From Zygnema circumcarinatum (Eukaryota; Streptophyta; Zygnematophyceae; Zygnematales; Zygnemataceae), in contig CM074815.1 of the NCBI GenBank assembly GCA_037447605.1, forward strand, positions 1,866,525 through 1,930,524: a DNA stretch of 64,000 bases, written 5' to 3'. The number at the start of each line of letters is the position of its first letter. The stretch's first letter is position 1. Below, piece after piece: positions 51,645 through 64,000 of this stretch. The notes beneath the pieces are model-generated. The model worked only from the letters and a program-made list of their open reading frames with translations, had not been told where the DNA came from and searched no databases. A program made the translations under genes and the position numbers.

Positions 51645-53778
51645 CGTCATTTTTTTGTTTTTTTGTTTTTTTGTTTTTTTTTTTTTTTTTGGGAATAATT
51701 GAGCGGAAATTTCATGTAAACAGGGGAACAGGGAGGAGGGTACAGTAATAGTGATCAGGGTATGAGGTTACATGTACAGTTTGGATGTTTTTGTTCAAGA
51801 GTTTAAGGGAGGGAGGGAGGGAGGGAGGGAGGGAGGGAGGCGATCTCTCCATGTCCAAAAAATTCAAATGGACTTACGCTTGTCATTGTCACATTTCCCA
51901 TCACCAAAACCGTTTTATTTTTTTGAACTGTAAACTTATGGTTCCGCGGAATTGGAATCAACATCAACACTCGACTTGAAAAAAAAATATGAAAAATGGC
52001 ACGGCTTTTGATTTTTCTTCTGCCGTAAAACCGACCAGGTTGAGAAAATGAGAAGCGAGCTTACTTAATTCCTGAATTCTCAATCTTAGTGAATAGAGTT
52101 CAACTTTGAACACTCGAGGTTGAAACTTTTTCAATTTAAGAAAGCGAAAAGTTTGTAGGAAAAAGTTCAAAGACTCAACACGTTCGGCCGCACGTGTGGA
52201 TTCCAGTTTTTGCCGTGTTGGTTCCGTGCGATTTGATGGATCGGGTTAACCCGGGCCTCGTTCTGTCCGTACGACTCTTCCCGCGAGCCGGTCAACAATT
52301 TCTGTACGGACAACCGGGTCCACACCCATTGCGATCCGCTAGAATCTCATTGTTGATCGATGGACCCAAGGAAGACTCATATTGAACACGAACCATAATT
52401 AACTGTTCAATGTTCAATGTTCAATTGCTTCTCCATAAACGATCTCCCCCAGCGATCCTCGCGGCTTTTTATCGACAGCGCATTTCTATCGCTTTGCAGC
52501 GTTGCCTTGTTTCCACCATCCTCCGGCGTGCAGCGGTTGTTGGTGCTCGTCCCGGTGGTCTCCCGCCCCTTCCTACGCGTGCTGCGCCACATCTTGGCGA
52601 CCTTCGCGGCTGCTTCTAGTGCCGTGTTGTTGGGCCTAGGAGTAGACATCCGTTCAGAAGCTTTTTCTTTGACCTTTAGTCCATTGTGACCGCTCCCTTT
52701 GGTTCCCGATGTTGATTTCCTTCATGTACGTTTGATGGCTTTGCCATCGTGAGTTCAATATATCATCTCCTTCTCTCCATTTTTTTTTTTTTTATTGAAA
52801 GTTTTTTTTTTGGAGAAGCCAAAAAAAATATTTTTCTTTTTTTCCCAGCCTATTCAGTTTTACGGTATTTTTTTTTCTTTCTAAATGTGAATACCTCTAG
52901 TTGGGCTCCATAAAAAATAAAAAATGTTCTAGGCCTCTTCCAATTCCACTTTTCGAGATGTCCATGTCCGCATCAGCAAAACTCACACCCGCAGCCATCA
53001 GTCTGAAAAGCCCCCATTAGGGCGGGTCGGACTTAGCCAGGAGCGTACTAAATACCCGAATTTAGTATACTAAAAGTCACTTCTTTCGTGTACGAGTTCC
53101 GGATCGGGCTCCGCCGAACCCAGCCGAAATGCGTACCTAGCCAGTGCTTAATTCGCCCGACAGGCTTACTAACTTGATTTGGCCATGTATTAAGTCTGAC
53201 CCCCCCGAAAATGTCCACAAAAGCCTCCCGAACCTCGGCCTCTAAAACTCTCAAAATCTGGCAGATATTTATGTTTTCCAGAGAACCCTACAGAGATGAG
53301 CCGTGCAAACATATGCTGCGAATGTTAGAGGAATCACAGAAGCACACACGTGGAAACAGCGATCTCCCACATGACAAGCAATGGGTATTCCGTTAATTTC
53401 TGTCCAGGTTCATCCGAGTCTGACACCTGATTCCACCCAAAAGCGGCATTTTCCGCTACTCTTTGCAAGATTGAACCCCCATATATGAGGAATTCCAGGA
53501 GCCCGAACAAAGGTCACACTAATGTCAACAACGATTAACAGAAAACCAAAAATGTTTGCGCATTACAAGCTGGCATAGATTACAATATGCACAAGAAGGT
53601 ACAGCCAGCTCTGCCAATCGTGCAGAGCAGAAGAAAGTTATGCGAGGCCTGGCACTGAGTGCAGAACGCGTCCGCTCTTTCGAGCTGCGCTTCCTTTATT
53701 GGGCTGTCATGGTGGACCGCCTAAAGAATGGGCTGTGGAGAAACGCTGTACAAGGGAGGGGGGGGGCACTGGCTGGGC
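51645..53778. other. Intergenic between convergent kinase and uridine-kinase genes
   Basis: It has a (T7G)n tract at 51653-51690, a (GGGA)n run at 51808-51841 and the second retroelement copy (about 52440-52785). 52860-53560 is AT-rich with nothing recognised. Confidence 0.6.
52440..52785 (+). mobile_element. Second, shorter copy of the R2-like retroelement
   Basis: It encodes PPAILAAFYRQRISIALQRC and STILRRAAVVGARPGG, nearly identical to the end of the ORF at 38511-39172, and stops with the same DLRGCF-TAG. The 3' UTR aligns throughout and ends GATGGCTTTGCCATCGTGAG with a T15-rich tail. The 5' truncation falls in ORF2 around 52440. Target duplications were not obvious. This copy proves the family is repeated and oriented. 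Confidence 0.75.
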
Positions 53779-56700
53779 CTAGCGACGGCTCTGCTTGTAC
53801 ACGCCGTAGCAGAGGAGGAGGAGAATGACGACGTGTATGGTCTGCATGGCAAGTCCCCCAATGCCATGTCATGGATGGAGGCTGCGCACGATGGATGCCA
53901 TGCCATCATCCCATGTATCCCACCCCCCATGAGCATAGGAAAGGATATCGTATATGCAGAACTTCGCTAGTTGTCGAGATACCCGTTATCACTGAATAGG
54001 TCATGCGAAGTTATTAAGTAAGGCGATTCAAAGGCAATTCAACATGCCTTACTGCAAAAGGCAAAGGCAATGGCAAAGGCAAAGGCAAAGGGTAACTTCT
54101 TGATGGGTTTGAAGCTTCGTTCATACACTCACCATGCTTAAACCTTGCATCTTTTCCAAGCGATGAATGCGGGCTTCCATCCTGTTAAGATTTGCAAGTG
54201 GAGAAAGTCTTCCTGTGGGAGTGGAGTTACCCCCACTGCCTGACCTTTCATCCTGTCCACAAGCATAGCAGAGAGAAGGGAAATACTACTATCAGTGTTG
54301 TGCCCGAATGGAAGTACTGCAGCATAAAGGACTAACGATGCCAAGAAAGGAAGGCCTTTGGCATACTGAAGACTCCCACTGAATTCCCCTTCTGGTGTTT
54401 AAGTGATAAGACTCCTATAGAAATGAGAACTGTACCTGGCCTGTTACTCGCAAAACGAGTTCTCTCAACTTAGCAGCGGAGGGACTGTGTACCGCATCCA
54501 CACTCTCTGCGAAAGCAACTTTATTTGTGCTTTGAAGAATCTCCAAGTAGGACTGCAAGAGATCAGAGTAAGCAAAGCATTTGAGTTCAGCAAAGGGCGG
54601 GTAATGAAGTGGCGAGAGTCTAACAGGAAAGCAAGGAGGGGGTGTGGGAGAGGTCGGAGTTTGTGGTAAGGTTGAACTTCACCAGACTTGTATAGGTGCC
54701 TTTTAGTTCCAACTTGGCTCCGGCAGCAGCAACTGCTTCCCTAGTCCTCCCTTTGATCTGAATGAAGGATCGGGAGATTTGAGGTATGTGGTCTACTTCA
54801 ATTAGCAGCTGCAAAGCCAACAAGGGGTAAAGGTAAGGATTAGAATCTTGAGCTACGTCTAATCCCTCCATGGAAAAATGCTTGAACCACAAGAATAGGT
54901 CCCAAAATGTTAAAAATTCTCACCTGGTTGTCCTCATGAATTGTGGCATTCACTTCAATAATAGCAGCTGCGTGATACCTGCAGAGTCAGCACCTCCTTT
55001 CTCTGTTATATTCTTGAAAATACAAACCCTAACAAATGAAAGAAATGAAGGAGAAACGGCCAACAAGGCCCTAGAAGGTACCCGAGCTTTGTGAGGCCGC
55101 CAACTGTCTTCACGCTCACATCAAAATCCACCTGCGATTGGATGCTAAAATCTCCTTCTCTTATTGGCTGCCCAAAAAAGGAAAACAAAAACGAAAATAG
55201 CAATCAATAAACTGAAGAACAATAGGAATGAGTGTAAGTCACAGCATTGTAATTTCTTGTCAATATCTGCATAGCTTCAAAACAATTCTCCCCCCCTGCT
55301 AGTAAAGAAGAGGCAGCATAGAGACAATATAAAGGCCCAAACAACATGCATGAAAACTATACCAACTAAAGGAGGCTGAAGGGTGGCTGTAGAATGTTCC
55401 ACAATGTACTGTTGGTATGGTTATGTTTAATATGTTATGCCCTAAACATTATGATTTACTTCGTTTCCCATAGACAACAAATGATGTTCAGAGATCGGAT
55501 TTAGTCTTTGAAAGCACCTCGCGAATAAGAACGAGAAATCGGTTTTCACAGTTGCGAACACGAATGAAATCTTCTTCACTTTTTGGACCATTTGGGTCCA
55601 GTCCACGCATGTAAAAGTAGGTGTCGGTAAACCCGCAAAATCGTCGTTTTGTTGTTTTGGGGTCTAAAACTCTGGCGATTGCATCTATGGCGACCTGGAA
55701 AAAGCCAAAAACGGGAGCTTAGAAAAACAGCAAAACACGCATCACATGTAGACTTGGATAAAAAAATGTGGCCCTATATCTTTGTTGAATTGGGTTTCTA
55801 AGGAAAGAGTTAGCACATATCCATGTACAGTAGTATGGATATGAGTCATATATGACGATAAAGTGGTAGTTTCGAAATCGAGTGGAAGGACAGAAACGAG
55901 CCTGATACACTGAATATGACACCCACCTCCTTTGAGCTCTTTAAAATGAAGACAGTATTGTCTTGGGAATGAACCGGATCAAAGTTGTTTACTATCTTCA
56001 GCTGCGAGAAAAAAAAGATGATTAAGCCAAGTTAGTCTGCCAGCTATACAAGAAAAAAAGCAACCTGAGAGAAGTTTTTTCCATACAAGGATTTCCAAAC
56101 CTTATCCATTGAAAGATAAGACAATCCCTATTCCAGCAGCTGCAGAAACCCTGCGACAAAAAGTGAAGAGAGGAGAGATGAGAGGGAGAGGGAAGCGGAC
56201 TGAGGGGAGAAGTGGGAGAGGGAGAGGGAGAGAGAGGGAGAGGGAGAGGAAGAGGAAGAGGAATAAAGAAGGACAGGGCTCACATGTGCACTTGTCGAGT
56301 GAGGTTCTATGTGTTCACGGAACATAGGAAAAATTGTTTGAATCACTTCGCTCTCGCCCATCCACCGACCGGTTCGCTCCACATCGCGGAGAACTCGAGC
56401 TGCTAAATGGGAATGCACTCCTCCGACCTGAAATTCCAAAACACAGGAATAAGCAGAAGAATCGCTTGATCGATATTGGCAAGCAAACTAAGATCAGTGC
56501 AACATCGTCAAAACGGAAAAAAAAATGCACATTTGAAAGAAAAATGTGAGGGCAACTTACGACGGAAACTCGAACATCCATAAGTTGTTGAAGGGAGGGA
56601 TGTAGAGCATACACACCTTCAATGACTACCTGCCTTCCCAGACACGCTCCCACAATCCCAAAATTCTCAAACACTGTTCCTCAGAACCTCAGGTATTAAC

Positions 56701-59700
56701 TAGTAAGCTGTAAGCCGAGCATTGACACGTGCGAATAGTCAAATGAAGGCACATGATTGGACGGCCCATTTGCGCAGTAGTACACTTACCACACCACTCT
56801 CACGAGAAGCTTCGACTTTCTGAAAGGCCACACGCTTTTTCCTTTGAAAATCGAATATGGGTATCCTCGCAGGCCTAAGCTCCTTCAAATCCCGAATATT
56901 CTGTAACGTAACGCTTCCCAGCCATCGCCAATATCAGAGCTCTGCAATGCATGGTATGACAAGTGACCATACAATACACATCATAATCAAGCCTTTAAGA
57001 ATGAAAAAGTTGTGACTGATCTACCTGCACCAAGAGAAGGCTATCCAATGTATAGAATTCATCGTAGTTTGTATCATCCACCAAGTCCTCCTTAAAGTAG
57101 CTTTCCATAGAGAGCAAATGACATTCGACAAGGTCCGCCAATTTCCTCGCGAAGTTGCTTTTGCCCGATCCGCTAGGACCACCTGCAACATGTGCAAACA
57201 TTAGCATTCCAGTTCAAGCACCCTCTCAAATCGCGTACAAGCCTTTCAAAAACGAATGGAGAATTCAAGCAATAAAGACGAAATTACAGCCTTACCAATG
57301 CCAATGACAACTGGGCCGCCATTCTCTTTCAAGAGTGTCTGCAAAGAATGATTTCACAGAGCAAAGGAAACAAGCAGCCAAAAGCCTCACGGTCAGCCTG
57401 GTTTACACTTACATGTGCGGATGAATAAGTCACAGAAACACGACTCCGTACAGGCATCATGCATTACGGAAATCGTAGATGTGATGTTTTACAATAGGGT
57501 AAGGAAATCAAGGCCAAATGCTAGTTAAGACAGTTTTGTTCATATATTGGCAGAAGAGTCGTAAGGAGAAAAACAATCACATTGCCTATAAGCTGTCTGT
57601 AACATTTTAGTATCAGAGCCTAAGGTAAGGATCTTAGGTCTAGGGTTATCCTATCCCCTACACTCTACTATTGAAAATCTCACGGAAGGTGGTTTGACAG
57701 ACACCGACTCAATGAGGGGTGAGGACTTGAACCCCGGCCCTTGGGTCGCCCGTGTCACCACAAAACCGTGACATAGCACTTGGGGCGTATTAAGGATTTT
57801 TGGGCTTTAAGGGATCTAAGGTTGAATACGTTCTGCATGTTCAACATGCCTAGGGTTTGCGTGCCTAGCGCCAAAGTTACAGCATGACTTCCATACATGC
57901 GTCAAGAAATGAGCTTAAAATCGAGACAAATTGCGAGATTGCAGGACGCTATATAAAGTTGTAAGGGCAAACAATAACCTGAACAGCTTGAACTGCCAGG
58001 TTCAGGCCCCGATCGAAGTTGAACACTTCCGGTTTAGGCTTGAGCTCCACCCTTGCAATACCACTCTTGCTGCTGCTACCGCCTTCCACATAGCCTCTGC
58101 TACTATCTCCCAGAAACTGCTCTGCGAACCATTGCCAAGAAAAGGTGCTTAAATAAGGCTTCATCTACAGGTCCTGCATTTCCTCCAAAAGGCCAATCCT
58201 GCTAGAGGCAGAGGCAAAGTAGTACCTAAGGTAACATCAGAGATGTAAAATGTACCTTGTGGCATGCGATTCTCATCCTGAAGTCGACCTCTGATTGGCC
58301 CAGCAAGAGTGGCTAGACGCCAAGATCCCACAACTGGGTCCGAAGCCGAATGCTTAGGGGAGCGGGTCCAGGGTTCAGCTGCTGAGCTTCCTTCAGAAAC
58401 TGCCAAAGGAAGTAAACCTGGGGAAGCAGGAACAGGTGCATGGAGCCTCTCTTCATTATGGGGAGGGGCAGGAGGGGTCGCAAAGCGGACTGCTTCTATA
58501 GCAGAGGTAGAGATAGGGGGAGAGGGAAGCCTCGGAGGACCTGCAGTAATGTGGAAAAATGGCATCAGCAACCCCGAGAAGATGCTTATCTACCATAGTG
58601 GTGTTTACACCTGACATTGAGAATTTTTTTTTCTATGGATGGGATATGTCATGTAGCAAAACAGTGTTTTGAAGGAATGAAAAGGTATGTCTAACCCATG
58701 CTTAAAGCCATCAAGTGAAAGTAATCCTCGAAGTAGATACGGAAAAGCATTTTCACCTTTGGCTTCGATAACCATCTCGAGGTAGGACAGAGTAATCCAC
58801 GGGCCATCCAGGTTTAGAGCCTTGGCGGTTGCATATACTGCCTGCTGACAATACAAATTTCCAGGAAATTAAGCTTGGATACGACCATAAGTTGATGCAT
58901 CTACTGCCATGCATCGCAATAGGATAGGATGTACCTGCCGGTTCTTTCCTCGGATCTGAAGAAACTTCTGATATTGCAGATCCGCTATAGTGTCCACAGA
59001 CACAACCACTTCATCCGTCTCCCACATCTCCGACTCCCTCGCAAAGCTCACCGCGACATGATAGTTGCAAGCCAACAATCCCCCCAGAGTTGTTTTGCCC
59101 ACCTGAAATCTCTCCCAAGCAGAACAAAGCAACTCATCATGGGCATGGAACAAGAACGTCCAAAGATCCATTTTAAGCTTTATAGAAAACACTACTCGAA
59201 GAGGTAACTCGCTACATAAGATAAGAAAAAGTAAGCTCAAAATTGTCCCTCGACTTCCAGCCTAACAAAAAGTAAGTTTCCTAAAAACTGTATCCATAGT
59301 GCCATCATGCACACTCACTTCGAACTCACATCTCGGCCTTATGATTGTATTTCTGTCAATGATCCTCTGATTCCCTTCAGTATAGAAGTATCGGATTCCC
59401 CATTGCCGCATGCGAATCCAATCCTTTGTCCGCACATTGTTCCCTGGCGGTTGAAGGTACATGTCAATGTATCTGAGAATGCGTGGAGGAAGTTGCCATT
59501 AGTACAAGGAAATATGCTTTGATACAAAAAATGTCAACCACATGCGCAATTACCTCAATTAGGACAACCGAGGAAGGAAGTGCTTACTTCTCATGCTTGG
59601 AGTTATGCTGTTTTTTTATTCCAAGCGCTTCCACAATGTCAGAAGTTGAGACCTGCACACAGAAATGCAACAATGGAAATTCTAAACTGGGAAATTCTTC

Positions 59701-62700
59701 TAACTCAAGCACCCTCCTACATTCCATACTCCTTAGGTTTCACAAATGAGCCCCACAGCAAATGGAGCATAGCGTGTTTCAGCCAATCTCATCTCAAGAA
59801 AAGTTCCTTTTAAATGGCTTGCATTCTGTTATGAGGACCATAGTCACTAAACTACAACATGTCAATTCCAACAAATTGGTAGACCTAACAAGAGGAGTTT
59901 CATGAATTTGTGACACTGACATGTGGGAGAACGAAGTGACAAATGGCCATCCTACAATTGATGACATGGAACGTTCGGTCTATGTGTCGGAAAACTGTCA
60001 TTGAAGTCCAACGTCAATCTAATGGACAACGCAATCCCCCTCCTCTTATGACAGTTCCACACTTCCCCGACGCCCCTCTCTTTCGCTCTCTCTGTCTCTT
60101 CTTCATACTCCTTTTGAAATGTCAGTCCATCCTCACAAATAGGTACTTGAACCGCAGATGCATCAGCTATACACGTTCACATCAGCCTCTATATCAAATT
60201 TACCTTTCTCTCCCTCTCTTTTGTTCGTGTTGCCATGTTATGGGGAACAAAAATGCATACATGCCAAGTGAAAAGGTAAAGGAATAAGACTAATGACTGG
60301 AGACTAGACATGGCTTCTAACCTGTTTGTTGGTTTTCAGTATGTACAGAGGCTCTCGAAGGGAGTCGGCAACGAACTTGTTGCTGATGCGGATCTGCACT
60401 CAACAACATCCCATGAGTAACACACGGTAGTACATATGCCTAAAGTTGACTAGAAAGAAAACGGTAGGGCTCTAAATTCCCATTTAAATAGCCACAGCCC
60501 AGAATATCCGGTCTACTTGAACAAAACAGGAACAGGAGAAGGCTGCTGCTGCTATTTTTCCGCTCTTGGTCTTTGCTGACAATGTATCGTAACGTGATGC
60601 ATTCAACACGATGTTCTGCAGACACAGCATTCAGCAGTAATGGGCGGAGAAATGGGTTTCATGAACTTACAAGGCGAGTAAGTTGCAAGGGGTCAACTTA
60701 CTTGTGCAAAGATTAAATCTGGCTCAATCTGCGTCCGAAAAAGCGGGAAAATGCTATCCATCACTCCCGCCAAAGTCTTCTCTCTCCCACTTTTCCTCAC
60801 ATCTGCTGCCACTCTTTGCAGCAGATTGTAATGAACTCCTCCAACCTGTTTCAGCCACAATGTGGAGCGACTGCCTAAAGTTGGCATACATCTAGTCTCC
60901 TCAAATCCAACATAAGATATGCCCATAAGCGGTGTAGACATTTTGGCAGCCATAACAAGGCCCTTTATACCCATGAAGAGACCAGTTTTTCCAGCAAAAA
61001 TGAACATCGAAAACAGCATATTGAATTGCTGAAGCCTTTCCGTAAGCAAATTCCCAAAATGACCTCTTAAAGTCTAATCTCAGCTCAGTTCATACTGAAG
61101 AAGCCCAGGATGGAGTTAACACTTACCACGGCGATCCTTATGTCAAGCAGAGGGCGCACTGCTTCGTTCAAAGCATACATGCCCTTCAGGAATACCTGTT
61201 ATACATCACCATGCCATCACAATAACAATCATTAGATGCTCATTCAAGAATGCCTTCATAATCAGCTCTGGCCAATAGGAGCCCAGCAAAGGTGGCACAT
61301 TTGAATAGATTGGCCCATGGCCCTTCTCGAATGTGAAGTTCGCAAAAGAACTGACCACGCCGGAATGCGGAGCCTCGACTGGGATGAACCTCGCTCGTTT
61401 CTTCTCCGACCAGTCAAAAGTTGGCATGTCAATGGATTTCCCTGCAAGTAAAGCCTGTTTGCAAGCACTCACAGAAAACATCACTTCCTTTTGCGGGAAC
61501 AATTATGCTAGTTTTATTAACATTGTCTTGTTGCGATGTGGACCCAACTATCTTGAAGCATTGACGGACTGCAGATAAACTGCATGCGACAAAATGGTCT
61601 CCTAGTAAGGCAACATGCTTCAACGATATTCCGAGAATGACATTCGCGAAAGGATGTAAAGCACCCTCTTGCCTGAAGGTGCTGGCAGAGCAGATGGAAG
61701 TCGATGGACGCTACATCATAGCTATCATCGCTTAAGCCTTCCTTGTAGTAGTTTGATTGGTCGATGACTGTTCCAGCAAGGATTTGTGCAAGTCGCTCTG
61801 CCAAGCTGCATTCATACGTGACCGAAGCAGCCTGAGCAATTTAACAACTTATGCAGCATCACTTATGCAGAACCTTATCATAATATGATACGATTCAAAC
61901 GCTACAAACGGACATTTTTTCACATTTGGAAGGTGCTGCCTTTGGATAAATGCTCAACTATCCTATCCTTCAAGAAGCTTCTGTCCAAGGAGTGTGGTCA
62001 CGTTCAATGCCCTTTGTTCAAAAAGAGAATGTTTCATTTACTTTTTGCCATAGAATGAGATCGTACGTTAGTGAAACTCTCTTCCTCGATGTTTTCAGAC
62101 AAGAATAAATACAAAAAAAAAATAAAATCTAACTCAATATCTGGAAAAAGGAAACCAAATAAGCTCACCAATATAGAAAAAGCCAAAATCAAACACCCGA
62201 CTCTGCTTCAAGAAATGAAAAAAATAGAACAAAATAAACTCACCAATTTCTGACCATACCTTGATTTGCCAGATCCATTTGGGCCCCCGATGCCGACAAG
62301 GAGCGGCCCCTTCCTTGCTTCTCGCAGCTTCTGAATGGCTCGCACAGTAACGAAGTAGCCTTGATCCAGAGACTGCAAAACCGTCATCCCAAACATACAC
62401 ACTTGGTGGACAGCTCGAGCCAAGATACGAAACGTCTTATGACTTAACCTACAAGGTTTTTTTACATTTAAAGAGTCGAAATTTTCAAAGAAAATACTGA
62501 ACATCCAAAGGAGTAGACATACCAGCTCCTTAGCAATAGGTGCCAAAGTCCATTTTGAAAGCGGAGTTTGACTGGTTGGCTCCACTAAAGCTATTAGGCT
62601 CATTAGCTGCTGGTCCTCCATGGACTCTCGAAGACTTGCATGCTCTTCGGCAACCACATACTCCAGTTCATCGGGCTCTCGCCTACCCGGATTGCCTGCG

Positions 62701-62939
62701 TCCTTCCCACATACTATCAAATGACTGAATCGAATCAAATCAAGCCATGCGCTTCAATTTCAGGAATCACCAACCTATTTTTCTGTATTGCACCTAAATC
62801 ACCACATTCCTGCACTATCTTCGGGCGTCTTGATCGATTGATTTTGCAGGGAAAAGTTTGAATAAAGTTGCAAAGGTCTGGTACCCGAGCTCCCGTTGAA
62901 GCCACCGCCTCGGGAACCCCAGTAACTGGCCTCATCCAT
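53779..62939 (-). CDS. Tandem uridine-kinase/CYTH protein (uridine-cytidine kinase C-like)
   Basis: Twenty-seven exons, all in phase, give 1056 residues. First and last are 62803-62939 and 53779-53841; internal ones include 62260-62372, 61673-61805, 59319-59472, 58256-58540, 57025-57182, 55518-55694 and 54436-54552. Order: P-loop kinase 1 (Walker A GGPNGSGKS, 128-136), CYTH-like domain 1 (about 286-466), Ser/Pro linker (468-561, with EPWTRSPKHS), P-loop kinase 2 (GGPSGSGKS, about 624-632), CYTH-like domain 2 (785-957), a short coiled coil (NRMEARIHRLEKM) and a final anchor HVVILLLLCYGVYKQSRR. The layout matches the Arabidopsis At2g01460 family. Related plant TTM proteins are tail-anchored triphosphate/pyrophosphate enzymes. 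The true substrate is open. The first domain has VFLKG where the second has VVIEG. The intron after 61673 uses a GC donor. Confidence 0.9.
56160..56268. repeat. GAGAGG purine repeat in a uridine-kinase-gene intron
   Basis: About 110 bp of GAGAGGGAGAGG units lie between exons 56284-56427 and 55927-56001. Confidence 0.75.
57598..57840 (+). mobile_element. Possible LTR retrotransposon remnant with tRNA-iMet primer site
   Basis: TAGTATCAGAGCC at 57608-57620 matches 12 of 13 bases of the classic primer binding site for initiator tRNA-Met. A possible LTR end ...TGTAACA lies 3 bp before it. The downstream GGTCTAGGGTTATCC and GACTTGAACCCCGGCC are like common post-PBS sequence of plant LTR elements. 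The piece is intronic in the uridine-kinase gene; no gag, pol or second LTR was found. Confidence 0.45.
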
Positions 62940-64000
62940 GGCTTCCAGCCGGTAACAGCTGCCAAGCCGTGTCCTTGTCTGTCATCAATCCATTACTGCC
63001 TGCCCTGGACGATTAGGACGCGGGAGGGAGGGAGGGAGGGAGGGAGGGAGGACTTGAAGGATGGGATGGGTCCCTTGACTCGGGATGGGACTTTCACTTT
63101 TCCGATATACCGTCAATATATCGCTGACATATTCACTTGACTCGGGCCAGGACTTTCACTTTTCCGATATATCGCACATGTATCGTATCGATAATGAGAT
63201 GTGCCATGCAATCCCTTCGATATATCGTATCGATTTGGAGGCGTGGCACGATAGTGTTTGTTTGTTGCATTTTAGAAGTCCAATGGGATGGGTTCAATCT
63301 TTGGGATGGTGATTTTTTGGGGCTAGTCTGTTTGGTGTCGAGTTGGTGAAGACATTCCATATTGTAGCTTCGCTTAGTATGGAGGGCCCTTAATGTTTCA
63401 TTCCCTTGTGTCGCTTTGCAGCTTTGTGTGTCTCACATTTGGTTGTGTTCAGTGTGCCCTGTTCACTCGCAGCTGAGATTGGTCATTGCAATGACTAGCG
63501 AGTGAGTCTGAGCTTGCTCAACCTGCAGCCTCACCACCGCCAACATGGCAAAGATCACGGCAAAGCGGTAAGCTTTACCAACACTTCTTCAAGCCAACGG
63601 CCAATTTCAACAAGCGAAAAAGTCTATTTTTGCAATGTCTTTGTAAGGTTTTCTTCCCAAAGTGGCGCACTTACAATGAACAATGACAGGAACTCACAGT
63701 TCGCTAAAACCGGCGCGCAAGTGCGAGTGTGCGCGTCCCTCGGCCCGAGGTCTCCGCAAAATTATGAGCTGGGCCGCCAGCCTACGGCGGCTCGCCATCG
63801 ACAACTAGAAGCCAATCACCATCTGCCACGTGTCATTTTTTATGCGTGGTAAATGTTGATTGGTCCAGGCTATCAATGTAACAGATTTTGGGTTTCCTCC
63901 AAGTTGTGGCCGTACGGAGTTTGTACGGGCCCACTTTTGAGAGGGCTTTGTTGGACACGTGCGCACGTGCCATTCGCTGGGACCGAGCCTGGACTGTGAT
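62940..64000. other. Upstream region of the uridine-kinase gene
   Basis: It holds a (GGGA)n run (63021-63050) and a repeated CTTTTCCGATATA segment (63088-63110 and 63149-63170). A possible first exon lies at 63545. The last 300 bp contain CCAAT and CACGTG-like words but no recognised gene. Confidence 0.5.
63545..63567 (+). CDS. Possible first coding exon (MAKITAK...), gene beyond window
   Basis: CAACATGGCA gives a good start context, and 23 nt later CG|GTAAGC is a strong donor site. The peptide would begin MAKITAK. A short first coding exon is common in plant ribosomal-protein and similar genes. No second exon was recognised before 64000, so this could be chance. Confidence 0.22.

Noticed and set aside
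53721-53936. 71-residue minus-strand frame as the last exon of the uridine-kinase gene
   Set aside because: A different frame from 53841 keeps phase after GLSM and encodes the membrane anchor and stop.
61441-61445. Splice acceptor TTGCAG before GGAAATCC in the uridine-kinase gene
   Set aside because: It puts exon 5 in the wrong frame; the acceptor at 61455-61457 keeps frame and matches the family in length.

Overview
This window is nuclear DNA from a land plant. The evidence is the gene content (Mediator MED15, a plastid FtsH7/9-type protease, a photosystem II core phosphatase-like PP2C, ATE1, a tandem uridine-kinase/CYTH protein), dense GT-AG introns of roughly 80 to 1700 bp, a plant initiator tRNA-Met gene and degenerate TTTAGGG-type telomeric repeats. 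The many CT/GA microsatellites, moderate intron sizes and an R2-like non-LTR retroelement remnant would suit a non-seed plant (bryophyte, lycophyte or fern), but the lineage is an inference and not settled by the sequence. Three 10-N assembly gaps occur (7435-7444, 38212-38221, 50289-50298).

Layout. 1-605 (+): 3' end of a HAD-like phosphatase. 1441-7817 (+): complete 10-exon MED15 with enormous polyglutamine tracts. 9317-15096 (-): complete 14-exon FtsH7/9 plastid metalloprotease whose Walker A motif sits on a 19-nt micro-exon. 16331-19023 (-): an unidentified multi-exon gene. 21735-21806 (-): initiator tRNA-Met. 22003-25251 (+): ABHD17-like serine hydrolase. 26464-27967 (-): small predicted membrane protein. 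28987-32237 (-): ATE1 arginyltransferase. 32640-34527: cluster of mobile DNA, made of an inverted pair of retroelement 3' ends and a Mutator-like element with long terminal inverted repeats and a 9-bp target duplication. 34710-37770 (+): F-box protein with a leucine-rich, apparently membrane-anchored C terminus. 38505-39336: fragment of a non-LTR retrotransposon with its CCHC and restriction-like endonuclease region; a second, shorter copy is at about 52440-52785. 40390-45641 (+): PBCP-like PP2C. 48684-51644 (+): PEPRK/CaMK-type protein kinase. 53779-62939 (-): 27-exon tandem uridine-kinase/CYTH protein with a C-terminal membrane anchor.

Exon structures were read by hand from splice sites, open frame and family similarity. 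For MED15, FtsH, ABHD17, ATE1, the F-box gene, the PP2C, the kinase and the uridine-kinase gene, every junction keeps frame and the summed coding length is a multiple of three. Two genes (16331-19023 and 26464-27967) each keep one unresolved junction. The genes are not an operon or pathway. Two recurring themes are plastid maintenance (FtsH7/9, PBCP-like phosphatase) and regulation of transcription and proteolysis (MED15, ATE1, F-box). The most unusual content is the transposable-element cluster between ATE1 and the F-box gene and the dispersed retroelement family with a conserved 3' hairpin.
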